A stretch of DNA of 5,716 nt from an uncultured Prevotellaceae bacterium (GTDB lineage: Bacteria; Bacteroidota; Bacteroidia; Bacteroidales; Muribaculaceae), in assembly GCA_946055125.1 (NCBI GenBank), contig CAMGFF010000162.1:1-5716 (forward strand), written 5' to 3'. Positions 1 to 5,047 of the stretch are shown piece after piece. The position numbers and the translations under genes were made by a program. The notes under the pieces are model-generated. The model made no database searches. It had not been told where the DNA came from and was given only the letters and a program-made list of their open reading frames with translations. How positions within the stretch are numbered: the stretch's first letter is position 1; each line of letters opens with the position of its first letter.

Positions 1-58
1 AAGAGGGGAGTAAGTCCCCCAAGATTTTGGTAAAAAACCTCGCAGCCACACGCACACA

Positions 59-351
59 ATGAAACGAATATTCAAGCGAAAACTAAAGTGACTGTGGGCG
101 GACGCACCGGGGTGCGTCCCTACATAAGTGGTTGTTTTCTCATTTTGACACACTCCCATCGTTGACTTCAACAAGGCCTCGAAACCGGTGTTGAGGTGAA
201 GTCGTCGGGCTACCGCACACACGCCTCGCTCGATGCCTTTGCCGTGAAATACTCGCGCCTCACAGCCGGGAAATTGCTAGTCTACACCAAAGACTACGGC
301 AACGACGGCGACACCACCTTTCTCCCGGCCTACATGACTCCGCTAATATGA
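59..351 (+). pseudogene. Internally deleted DUF4143-type ATPase gene, N- and C-terminal remnants only
   Basis: An ATG at 59 opens a ten-codon frame, MKRIFKRKLK, ending at TGA 89-91. It resembles the usual start of Bacteroidales AAA+ ATPases with a C-terminal DUF4143 domain. From 166 to the TGA at 349-351 an open frame encodes a stretch with VEVKSSGYRTH, then LLVYTKDYG and FLPAYMTPLI at the end. This matches the nuclease-like C-terminus of the same family (the EVKS motif, then a YLPxYM ending). Just upstream in another frame, 161-189 encodes VDFNKASKPV, which fits the preceding (E)VDF motif, so a one-base frameshift probably lies near 187-190. The P-loop and nearly all of an about 400-residue protein are missing. 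A REP-like palindrome lies in the gap. The C-terminal assignment is fairly confident. That the ten-codon start belongs to the same gene is inference from its sequence and position. Confidence 0.6.
100..123 (-). repeat. REP-like palindrome with adjacent GTAG
   Basis: GGACGCACC (100-108) and GGTGCGTCC (111-119) are perfect 9-bp inverted arms with a 2-nt loop. On the minus strand the hairpin is immediately preceded by GTAG (complement of 120-123). A GTAG tetranucleotide beside an imperfect or perfect hairpin is the hallmark of REP elements mobilised by RAYT/IS200-like Y1 transposases. No transposase is present in the window and I see no second copy here, so multi-copy status is untested. It sits inside the deletion gap of the decayed ATPase gene. 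Confidence 0.6.
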
Positions 352-388
352 AGTTTTTTGTGTGCGTGCGTTTTTTATCCTTTTGTAA

Positions 389-436
389 CACTTTATTTCA
401 TAAATATTTAATATCTTTGCGCGATGAAATAAAGTG
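389..436. promoter_or_regulatory. Perfect 13-bp inverted repeat enclosing a -7 promoter box
   Basis: CACTTTATTTCAT (389-401) and ATGAAATAAAGTG (424-436) are exact reverse complements separated by 22 nt. The spacer contains the palindrome TAAATATTTA (401-410, overlapping the left arm by one base) and a perfect Bacteroidota -7 box, TATCTTTG (412-419). The expected start of transcription, about 6-8 nt past the box, falls in the right arm. This arrangement suggests an operator for a dimeric repressor. If transcription began further upstream, it would instead form an RNA hairpin. Confidence 0.6.
412..419 (+). promoter_or_regulatory. -7 box of the promoter for the secreted-protein gene
   Basis: TATCTTTG fits the Bacteroidota -7 consensus TAnnTTTG exactly. 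The nearest TTTG that could be a -33 element is at 382-385, giving a 26-nt spacer instead of the usual 19-21, so the -33 element is poor or absent. This is consistent with a promoter that needs an activator or a special sigma factor. The start codon lies about 140 nt downstream, leaving a long leader. Confidence 0.5.
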
Positions 437-518
437 CAACGTGAATGCTGGCAGAACCTGTGCAGCCCCTCATGGGCCGATTAATGGCTGAACAAAAGCC
501 GGCAGTGAATTGTTGCAT
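434..518 (+). ncRNA. Candidate structured 5' leader RNA, class unknown
   Basis: Three helices nest concentrically in the leader: GTGCAAC 434-440 with GTTGCAT 512-518 (one G-U), TGCTGGC 446-452 with GCCGGCA 498-504 (one G-U), and CAGCC 463-467 with GGCTG 486-490. The apex can form a small alternative hairpin, GCCC 465-468 with GGGC 474-477, which competes with the innermost helix. Together they make one long interrupted stem-loop of 85 nt that ends 48 nt before the start codon. It matches no riboswitch class I can recognise. It could be a cis-regulatory element, an mRNA-stabilising structure or a separate small RNA. The pairing was found by eye, not by energy calculation. Confidence 0.4.
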
Positions 519-566
519 ATAGAATTGTGACACAAATTTTATTAACTTAAATACATAAGAATGATT

Positions 567-1955
567 ATGAAAAAATTTTTACTCTCTTTGATTGCACTGT
601 TTGCAGTGACTGCGGCTGCAACAGCAAGTGAAGTTACAATCACACAAGATGGCTCTTTTGCATGGACTGCTGGAACCGACGCCACCTATGGTGCGGGATT
701 TAGCGCCACTACAGGAGGCTTTAACCTCGGGTTGTGGAAAAACAATTCTAAAAACACTATCTTAGAGCCTGTGTCCGAAATCAGAGTTTACAAGGATGCC
801 GCATTTGTTATCGAGAATGTGGGTGGCGAGGCTATCACAAAGGTTGTGATTACTACCACCGCAAAGGACAAGACATACGATATGACGGCAAACGGTGAGG
901 TAGATGCAGCTGTCGGTGATGGCGTTGCCAAGACAGTGACCTGGAGCGGCAATGCCACTAAGCTGGTTCTCGAGGCCAACAATGGCCAGGTTCGCGTGAA
1001 GTCGATGGTTATCACCTATGGTGAGGCTGAGCCTGTAACACAGGTGGAGAAGCCCACCGTAAAGCCCACGCCCGGCACCTACTATGAGCCAATCGAGTTC
1101 ACTTGCGCAACAGCAACCGAGGGCGCAACCCTGAAGTATTCGCTCGACGGAGGTGAGACCTACGTTGATTACAGCGGTCCGGTAGAAATCGCAGCAAGCT
1201 GCGAGGTAGAGGTATATGCCGTGAAGGAAGGACTCGACGACAGCGAGCATGTGTCGGCAATCTATACCATAGCTGAGCCCGAGGCAGTTGCAAGCGTAGC
1301 CGAGGCCAACGCCAAGGCCGAGAGCGATGCAGTGGTGCGCTTCAGTAACCCTGTGACTTGCATTTACCAGAGCGGTTCCTACACTTACGTGAAAGATGAG
1401 ACAGGCTATACCCTCCTCTATGGCAAAGGACTTCCCGCCTACACCAACGGCAGCGTGGTGCCCGCCGGATTCTATGGCAAGATGACAATCTACAGCGACC
1501 TCATCGAGTTCACCACTCAGGTGAGCAGCGGTGTCTATAGCACTGAATCGTTTGCCGAATCAACTGAGAGCGTAGCCCCAGTTGAGCCTGCAGTGGTTAC
1601 GTTAGCCGATGTAACTGCTGAAAAGATGAACCAGTATGTGAAAATCGAGAACGTAACCTATAATGCTGCCGATAAGACCCTCGTTGATGGCGAGAACACA
1701 CTTGCAGTGTATAACCGATTCAGCGGAGTTACACTTCCTGAGGATGGCAACTACACAGTGACGGGCTTTGTTTCGATTTTCAATGGAACCGTTCAGCTTT
1801 ACCCCACTGCCTTTGAGAATTTGAGTGGTGTGGAGGAAATCAATGCTGCTGCCGAGGACAATGCACCGGTTTACAACCTGCTTGGCCAGCCCGTGAGCCG
1901 CGACACCAAGGGACAGGTGATTGTGAAGAACGGCAAGAAGTTTATCAACAAGTAA
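567..1955 (+). CDS. Secreted multidomain protein with chitobiase C-terminal-like domain
   Basis: The product is a 462-residue exported protein of unknown function. Residues 1-21 (MKKFLLSLIALFAV...) form a typical type I signal peptide with probable cleavage near ATA-S. There is no lipobox cysteine. Residues about 22-153 look like a beta-rich domain. Residues about 162-235 (KPTVKPTPGTYYEP..., then LKYSLDGGETY and the AIYTI end) resemble the chitobiase/beta-hexosaminidase C-terminal domain (CHB_HEX_C), an Ig-like accessory fold. Residues about 243-416 look like an OB-fold-like beta domain (YTYVKDETG, QYVKIENVTY, YTVTGFVSIF). The end, with VYNLLGQPV, VIVKNGKK and FINK, resembles the C-terminal tails of Bacteroidales secreted proteins related to type IX sorting domains. 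No catalytic motif is recognisable, so a binding or surface role is more likely than an enzyme. An alternative start at 561 adds two residues. Its base composition is visibly less GC-rich than the ribE cluster. It stands alone between its own promoter and a terminator. Confidence 0.85.
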   Translation: MKKFLLSLIALFAVTAAATASEVTITQDGSFAWTAGTDATYGAGFSATTGGFNLGLWKNNSKNTILEPVSEIRVYKDAAFVIENVGGEAITKVVITTTAKDKTYDMTANGEVDAAVGDGVAKTVTWSGNATKLVLEANNGQVRVKSMVITYGEAEPVTQVEKPTVKPTPGTYYEPIEFTCATATEGATLKYSLDGGETYVDYSGPVEIAASCEVEVYAVKEGLDDSEHVSAIYTIAEPEAVASVAEANAKAESDAVVRFSNPVTCIYQSGSYTYVKDETGYTLLYGKGLPAYTNGSVVPAGFYGKMTIYSDLIEFTTQVSSGVYSTESFAESTESVAPVEPAVVTLADVTAEKMNQYVKIENVTYNAADKTLVDGENTLAVYNRFSGVTLPEDGNYTVTGFVSIFNGTVQLYPTAFENLSGVEEINAAAEDNAPVYNLLGQPVSRDTKGQVIVKNGKKFINK

Positions 1956-1994
1956 GCCACAAGTCGCAGAAGAACCACAAAAAGCGATATATGG

Positions 1995-2025
1995 AGAGAG
2001 GCTGTGCCACGCGCGCAGCCTCTTT
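1995..2025 (+). terminator. Rho-independent terminator of the secreted-protein gene
   Basis: AGAGGCTGTGC (1997-2007) pairs with GCGCAGCCTCT (2013-2023), containing one U-G pair and leaving a 5-nt loop. A-T and G-U pairs can extend the stem to 1995/2025. A T-rich tail (TTTCTGTT) overlaps and follows the right arm. It lies 39 nt after the stop codon. Confidence 0.8.
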
Positions 2026-2049
2026 CTGTTGCTTAGGGGATGGGGAATG

Positions 2050-2080
2050 TTGCTACTTTGCATTATTTGTTGTAACTTTA
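2050..2080 (+). promoter_or_regulatory. Promoter of the ribE operon
   Basis: TTG (2050-2052) and TAACTTTA (2073-2080) are separated by 20 nt, matching the Bacteroidota -33/-7 arrangement with a last-base deviation in the -7 box. The extended box TGTAACTTTA (2071-2080) is identical to the one before the NlpC/P60 gene. The inferred leader is about 72 nt. It carries a small hairpin, AGCCG 2090-2094 with CGGCT 2100-2104, near the 5' end. Confidence 0.65.
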
Positions 2081-2158
2081 CCGGGCGAAAGCCGATGCAC
2101 GGCTTAACCGCATTATTTTTTTAGGAACACACTATAAACACCCACACAGAAAAAAATT

Positions 2159-2767
2159 ATGTTTTCAGGAATAGTGGAGGAGGCCGCCACAGTGGTGGCC
2201 CTTCGCAAAGAAGAGGGCAACCTGCACATCACGCTGCGTTGCTCGTTTACCGACGAATTGAAGATTGACCAGAGCGTGGCGCACAATGGCGTGTGCCTCA
2301 CCGTGGTGGAGCTGCCCGGCGACGGCACCTACACGGTGACCGCCATACAGGAAACCCTCGACCGCTCCAACCTTGGCCTGCTGCGCGTGGGCGACAAGGT
2401 GAACCTGGAGCGCAGCATGATGATTAACGGGCGCCTCGACGGCCACATAGTGCAGGGGCATGTTGACCAGACGGCACGCTGCCTCAGCGTCACCGCCGAG
2501 GAGGGCTCGTGGCGCTACCGCTTCGGCTATGAGAGCAACAGCGAGCTTGCCCGCAAGGGATATGTGACGGTGGAGAAGGGCAGCGTGACGGTGAACGGCG
2601 TGAGCCTCACCGTGTGCAACTCCACGCGCGATTCCTTTGAGGTGTGCATCATACCCTACACCCACGCCAACACCAATTTCCACCAGATAGCCGAGGGTAC
2701 GGTGGTGAACCTGGAGTTTGACATCATAGGCAAGTATCTGAGCCGAATGATGGAATTTGCGCAATAG
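2159..2767 (+). CDS. ribE: Riboflavin synthase, alpha chain
   Basis: The enzyme dismutates two molecules of 6,7-dimethyl-8-ribityllumazine to riboflavin and 5-amino-6-ribitylamino-uracil, the last step of riboflavin synthesis in the cytoplasm. Its 202 residues show the family's two tandem lumazine-binding barrels. The N-terminal one (about 1-97) starts with MFSGIVEE and contains HNGVCLTVV (42-50), including the conserved Cys46. The C-terminal one (about 98-190) carries GHIVQGHVD (95-103) at its start and VNGVSLTV (145-152). The length is typical (about 200-215 aa), and the start is fixed by the MFSGIV opening characteristic of the family. It is the first gene of a tight cluster, with its stop 5 nt before the metallophosphoesterase start. 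The name is sometimes given as ribC in other taxa. No other rib gene is in the window, and no FMN riboswitch is visible upstream. Confidence 0.97.
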   Translation: MFSGIVEEAATVVALRKEEGNLHITLRCSFTDELKIDQSVAHNGVCLTVVELPGDGTYTVTAIQETLDRSNLGLLRVGDKVNLERSMMINGRLDGHIVQGHVDQTARCLSVTAEEGSWRYRFGYESNSELARKGYVTVEKGSVTVNGVSLTVCNSTRDSFEVCIIPYTHANTNFHQIAEGTVVNLEFDIIGKYLSRMMEFAQ

Positions 2768-2772
2768 GCGAG

Positions 2773-3267
2773 ATGAAGCGCATAGGTATTCTATCGGACA
2801 CCCACGCCTGGTGGGACGACCGCTTCGTGACCTATTTCAGGGGCTGCGACGAAATATGGCACGCCGGCGACATAGGCAGTGAGGAGGTGCTCGACCGCCT
2901 CGGCGGCATTGCCCCGGTGGTGCGTGCCGTGTGTGGCAACATCGACGGTGGAATGCTTCGCCGCCGCCTCAAGGAGGTGGAGTGCTTCACCACCGAGGGC
3001 GTGAAGGTGTGGATGACCCACATAGGCGGCTATCCCGGCCGCTACGCCCCGGGCGTGAAGGCGGCGCTGCTTGCCGAGCAGCCGCAGCTCTTCGTGAGCG
3101 GACACTCGCACATACTCAAGGTGGTTAACGACAAATACCTGCACCTGCTGCACATCAATCCCGGGGCGGCGGGACGACAGGGCTGGCACACCGTGCCCAC
3201 CATTGTGCTCATCACGCTCGACCACGGCGCAGTGACCGGCTGCGAGGTGGTGGAGCTGTCGAAATAA
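2773..3267 (+). CDS. YfcE/MJ0936-family metallophosphoesterase
   Basis: A 164-residue single-domain calcineurin-like phosphoesterase. All family metal-binding motifs are present: SDTH with Asp9 and His11, HAGD with Asp33, GNID with Asn56, THIGG with His83, and GHSH with His111 and His113. The length and motif order match the YfcE/MJ0936 group, which hydrolyse phosphodiesters (bis-pNPP in vitro) with Mn2+ or related metals and have poorly known physiological substrates. It has no signal peptide, so it is cytoplasmic. The start codon lies 5 nt after the ribE stop, suggesting translational coupling. A link to flavin nucleotide turnover is conceivable from the position alone but nothing in the sequence shows it. 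Confidence 0.93.
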   Translation: MKRIGILSDTHAWWDDRFVTYFRGCDEIWHAGDIGSEEVLDRLGGIAPVVRAVCGNIDGGMLRRRLKEVECFTTEGVKVWMTHIGGYPGRYAPGVKAALLAEQPQLFVSGHSHILKVVNDKYLHLLHINPGAAGRQGWHTVPTIVLITLDHGAVTGCEVVELSK

Positions 3268-3299
3268 CCGATACACACACGATTTTTTTTGAAATGACT

Positions 3300-3794
3300 A
3301 TGAAACGTGTTTTTATTTATACCCTTGCGGCATGCCTCGCCACGCTGCTCTACTCCTGCCGAACCTCGGAGGCCAACTACCGCGCAGCCTACGATGTGAC
3401 CGCGCAGCACGTGAAAGCCCGCGAGGCGGTTGATTCCGCCACCTACGACCGCATACGGGCCGAGAAGCGCCAGGCCACAGCTGTGGTGGCGGGCGACTCG
3501 GTGCGCCTCGTCACTCACCGTGTGAACATTGTGGACGACCCTGTGTCGACGCTGAAGCGCTATGGCGTGGTGGTGGGCGAATACAAGCAGGCATTCAACG
3601 CCCGCTCCTTCCGCGACCGCCTCAAGAACGAAGGCAAGCCCGCCTACGTTGTAATCAACGCCGAGAAGACCTACTATGTGATTGTGCACGGCTTCGACAC
3701 CTCGGCCGAGGCGGCAGCCTACCTCAAGCGGGTAGACAAAGAGGTGAAGATGCGCATCCCCATTGAGCAGCCATGGATTCTTGCACGCCCATAG
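3300..3794 (+). CDS. SPOR-domain lipoprotein
   Basis: A 164-residue envelope protein. Its N-terminus (MKRVFIYTLAACLATLLYSC) is a lipoprotein signal with the presumed lipidated Cys20 in the box LYSC, a slightly atypical but acceptable form in Bacteroidota. A charged linker, probably helical (about 27-60), follows. The C-terminal half (about 86-162) is a SPOR domain: YGVVVGEYKQAFNARSFRDR, then PAYVVINAEKTYYVIVHGF with SAEAAAYLKRV, the usual beta-alpha-beta pattern with paired Phe/Tyr. SPOR domains bind glycan strands lacking stem peptides, often at the division septum, so a role in cell-wall remodelling or division is likely. A start at 3294 would add two residues. The gap to the previous gene is about 26-32 nt, including a run of eight T. 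The 3' end overlaps the next gene by 22 nt. Confidence 0.88.
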   Translation: MKRVFIYTLAACLATLLYSCRTSEANYRAAYDVTAQHVKAREAVDSATYDRIRAEKRQATAVVAGDSVRLVTHRVNIVDDPVSTLKRYGVVVGEYKQAFNARSFRDRLKNEGKPAYVVINAEKTYYVIVHGFDTSAEAAAYLKRVDKEVKMRIPIEQPWILARP

Positions 3795-4300
3795 CCCTGC
3801 GCGAGCAGATGTGCGCCCTGTGGCAGGAGGCATTTGGCGATGAGCGCGACTTCGTGATGCACTATCTGAGCCACTACAGCCACCCCGGCAACCGCATTCT
3901 GCGCTTCGACGGTGCGGGGCGAGTGGTGGCGATGATGCACTGGCACGAGTTCACCCCGGGGCAGCCGCCGGTGGGCGAGGAGCCACTTGTGACGCTCACC
4001 CCTATGCCGCAGTGCCTTGCCGGCTGCCGCGGCGCCTACATATATGGCGTGGCCACGGCGCGAGCGTGGCGTGGCCGCGGGCTGGCGCGAGGCATGATAG
4101 CCGAGGCCGCCGGGGCGATGCGCCGCAGTGGCACTCGCTATGCCATGCTCATCGCCGAGGAGCCATCGCTCAGGCAGTGGTATGCCACCATGGGCTTCAC
4201 GCTGTGTGAGGGCTGCACCGCCACGGTCACTGCGCCGTGTGGCACCAATCTGGCACTCGACGACCTCTCGCTGTGCGTGCCAATGATTGCGCAGCTGTGA
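3773..4300 (+). CDS. GNAT-family N-acetyltransferase
   Basis: A 175-residue cytoplasmic protein that probably transfers acetyl from acetyl-CoA to an unknown amine. The acetyl-CoA binding motif A is clear: YGVATARAWRGRGLARGMI (91-109), with the R-G-R-G-L-A pyrophosphate loop at 100-105. Motif B is represented by LRQWYATMGF (133-142). The N-terminus, with LWQEAFGDERDFVMHYL (16-32), matches a common Bacteroidales GNAT subgroup. The start chosen overlaps the SPOR gene by 22 nt in a different frame, compatible with coupled translation. Met13 at 3809 is an alternative that would remove the overlap while keeping all conserved blocks. The substrate cannot be told from the sequence. Confidence 0.88.
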   Translation: MDSCTPIALREQMCALWQEAFGDERDFVMHYLSHYSHPGNRILRFDGAGRVVAMMHWHEFTPGQPPVGEEPLVTLTPMPQCLAGCRGAYIYGVATARAWRGRGLARGMIAEAAGAMRRSGTRYAMLIAEEPSLRQWYATMGFTLCEGCTATVTAPCGTNLALDDLSLCVPMIAQL

Positions 4301-4318
4301 GAACAAAATGGCCTTTCC

Positions 4319-4331
4319 AAGTGTTACACTT
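4319..4331. promoter_or_regulatory. 13-bp palindrome upstream of dfx
   Basis: AAGTGT (4319-4324) and ACACTT (4326-4331) are perfect inverted halves around one central T, placed 27 nt before the superoxide reductase start in the only sizeable gap (58 nt) of the cluster. It could be an operator giving dfx separate control. It does not resemble a PerR or Fur box, and no clear -33/-7 pair accompanies it. Confidence 0.3.
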
Positions 4332-4358
4332 ATAGAACCAAGATTAAGATTGCACACT

Positions 4359-4736
4359 ATGGAAACAAAATTCTTCAAGTGCCGCCACTGCGGCAATGTG
4401 ATTGTGAAAATGGTAGACTCGGGCGTGGCAGTGAAGTGCTGCGGCGAGGAGATGCAGGAGCTGAAGCCCGGAACCACCGATGCCTCCACCGAGAAGCACG
4501 TGCCTGTGGTGACGCGCATCGACGACTGCACCATTCATGTGGAAGTGGGAAGCACGCCGCATCCCATGCTGCCCGAGCACCACATCGCGTTCATCTATGT
4601 GGTCACGGAGCACGGCGGCCGCTTCGTGACCCTCTGCGACCGCCCCTCGGCCGACATCTGCACCTGTGGCGACAAAGTCGTCGCCGTGCTCGAATACTGC
4701 AACCTCCACGGCCTGTGGAAAGCCGATGGGGTGTAG
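4359..4736 (+). CDS. dfx: Desulfoferrodoxin / superoxide reductase with two iron centres
   Basis: A 125-residue cytoplasmic enzyme that reduces superoxide to hydrogen peroxide without making oxygen, typical of anaerobes. The N-terminal rubredoxin-like centre I has four cysteine ligands: CRHC (Cys8, Cys11) and CC (Cys27, Cys28). The catalytic centre II ligands are all present: EKHVPVV with His47, HPM with His68, EHHI with His74, and YCNLHGLWK with Cys114 and His117. Lys46, next to His47, matches the catalytic lysine of the family. The length matches the class I (2Fe) enzyme of Desulfovibrio (about 126 aa). The start at 4359 (METKFFKCRHCG) is preferred because an upstream ATG at 4287 would add 24 unrelated residues and overlap the GNAT gene. 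It is the last gene of the ribE cluster, and its electron donor (rubredoxin or NAD(P)H oxidoreductase) is not in the window. Confidence 0.95.
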   Translation: METKFFKCRHCGNVIVKMVDSGVAVKCCGEEMQELKPGTTDASTEKHVPVVTRIDDCTIHVEVGSTPHPMLPEHHIAFIYVVTEHGGRFVTLCDRPSADICTCGDKVVAVLEYCNLHGLWKADGV

Positions 4737-4774
4737 AGATTGTGGTAACTGCGGCGTACTGAAATTGACAAGAA

Positions 4775-4828
4775 CACACCACTTTGTGGGGGGAGCAATA
4801 TTATGCGCCCCCCACACAAAGTGGTGTG
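4775..4828. repeat. Long inverted repeat / hairpin after dfx
   Basis: CACACCACTTTGTG (4775-4788) and CACAAAGTGGTGTG (4815-4828) are perfect 14-bp inverted arms. They continue inward as five G-C pairs (4789-4793 with 4809-4813, one bulged A at 4814) and a small GCA/TGC top. No T-run follows the right arm, so it is a poor intrinsic terminator by the usual rule, though it could still end or protect the dfx mRNA. It could also be a MITE- or REP-like element. Confidence 0.6.
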
Positions 4829-4852
4829 AATCACAACAGGGGAATTGCCGTG

Positions 4853-4903
4853 ATGTTTTAACTATGTGATAGTTAAATAGGGTTAATGTTTTAACAGTGT
4901 GAT
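4853..4903. repeat. Imperfect 18-bp direct repeat with embedded palindrome
   Basis: ATGTTTTAAC followed by TATGTGAT (4853-4870) recurs as ATGTTTTAAC plus AGTGTGAT (4886-4903), 16 of 18 identical with a 33-bp period, about three helical turns. The first copy lies in a palindrome with 9-bp arms, TTTAACTAT (4857-4865) and ATAGTTAAA (4869-4877), around GTG. Between copies GTTAA/TTAAC half-sites recur (4882-4886, 4891-4895). The spacing on one helix face fits cooperative binding of a regulator, but no regulator is encoded nearby. Confidence 0.45.
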
Positions 4904-4912
4904 GAGGGGGTG

Positions 4913-4946
4913 TTTACATTTGTAAAGCGGCTCTCGGCGTGCCGAG
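4913..4946. repeat. Two adjacent 14-bp palindromes
   Basis: TTTACA (4913-4918) and TGTAAA (4921-4926) flank a TT centre. Six bases on, CTCGGC (4933-4938) and GCCGAG (4941-4946) flank a GT centre. The first is AT-rich and operator-like. The second is GC-rich and could form a short hairpin. Neither carries a recognisable known binding motif. Confidence 0.4.
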
Positions 4947-5015
4947 GTGCTGATTTTGTGGCAGTAGGGAGGTGTGGCAGTTTGCATCGGTTAATGTTTA
5001 TAAATGTCAATGCAA

Positions 5016-5047
5016 TTTGCGAGTCACGCAAATTATGTGTAACTTTA
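5016..5047 (+). promoter_or_regulatory. Promoter of the NlpC/P60 gene with an inverted repeat in its spacer
   Basis: TTTG (5016-5019) and TAACTTTA (5040-5047) are 20 nt apart, a near-perfect Bacteroidota promoter with the start codon 28 nt past the -7 box. AATTTGCG (5014-5021) and CGCAAATT (5027-5034) form an 8-bp perfect inverted repeat with a 5-nt centre that covers the -33 box and most of the spacer. A protein bound there would block the promoter, so a repressor operator is plausible. Confidence 0.75.

Noticed and set aside
1..58. GGGGA/TCCCC hairpin (5-9/15-19) as a terminator of an upstream gene
   Set aside because: Only five base pairs and no T-run directly after it. The upstream gene, if any, is outside the window.
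384..395. TGTAACACTTTA as a second -7 box like the TGTAACTTTA of the other two promoters
   Set aside because: It needs a two-base insertion in the box and has no properly spaced -33 element. The TATCTTTG at 412-419 is a better fit.
389..436. Phase-variable invertible promoter
   Set aside because: The spacer between arms is only 22 nt, much shorter than known Bacteroidales invertible promoter segments, and no site-specific recombinase is nearby.
2081..2158. FMN riboswitch upstream of ribE
   Set aside because: The leader is only about 70 nt and lacks the conserved FMN-aptamer sequence blocks. Only a small 5-bp hairpin is present.
2165..2764. A 199-codon reverse-strand open frame opposite ribE, and similar long reverse frames at 2791-3276, 3042-3833, 3719-4534 and 4344-4817
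   Set aside because: Each mirrors a well-supported + strand gene. Their translations are rich in His, Ala, Val and Arg with no recognisable motifs, as expected opposite GC-rich codons.
4287..4358. Upstream start for the superoxide reductase
   Set aside because: The 24 extra residues match nothing in the family and would overlap the GNAT gene. Starting at METKFFKCRHCG gives the family's usual length and ligand positions.
4595..4869. Small open frames across and after the dfx 3' end on both strands
   Set aside because: They run through the long inverted repeat, have no recognisable motifs, and overlap the conserved dfx coding sequence.
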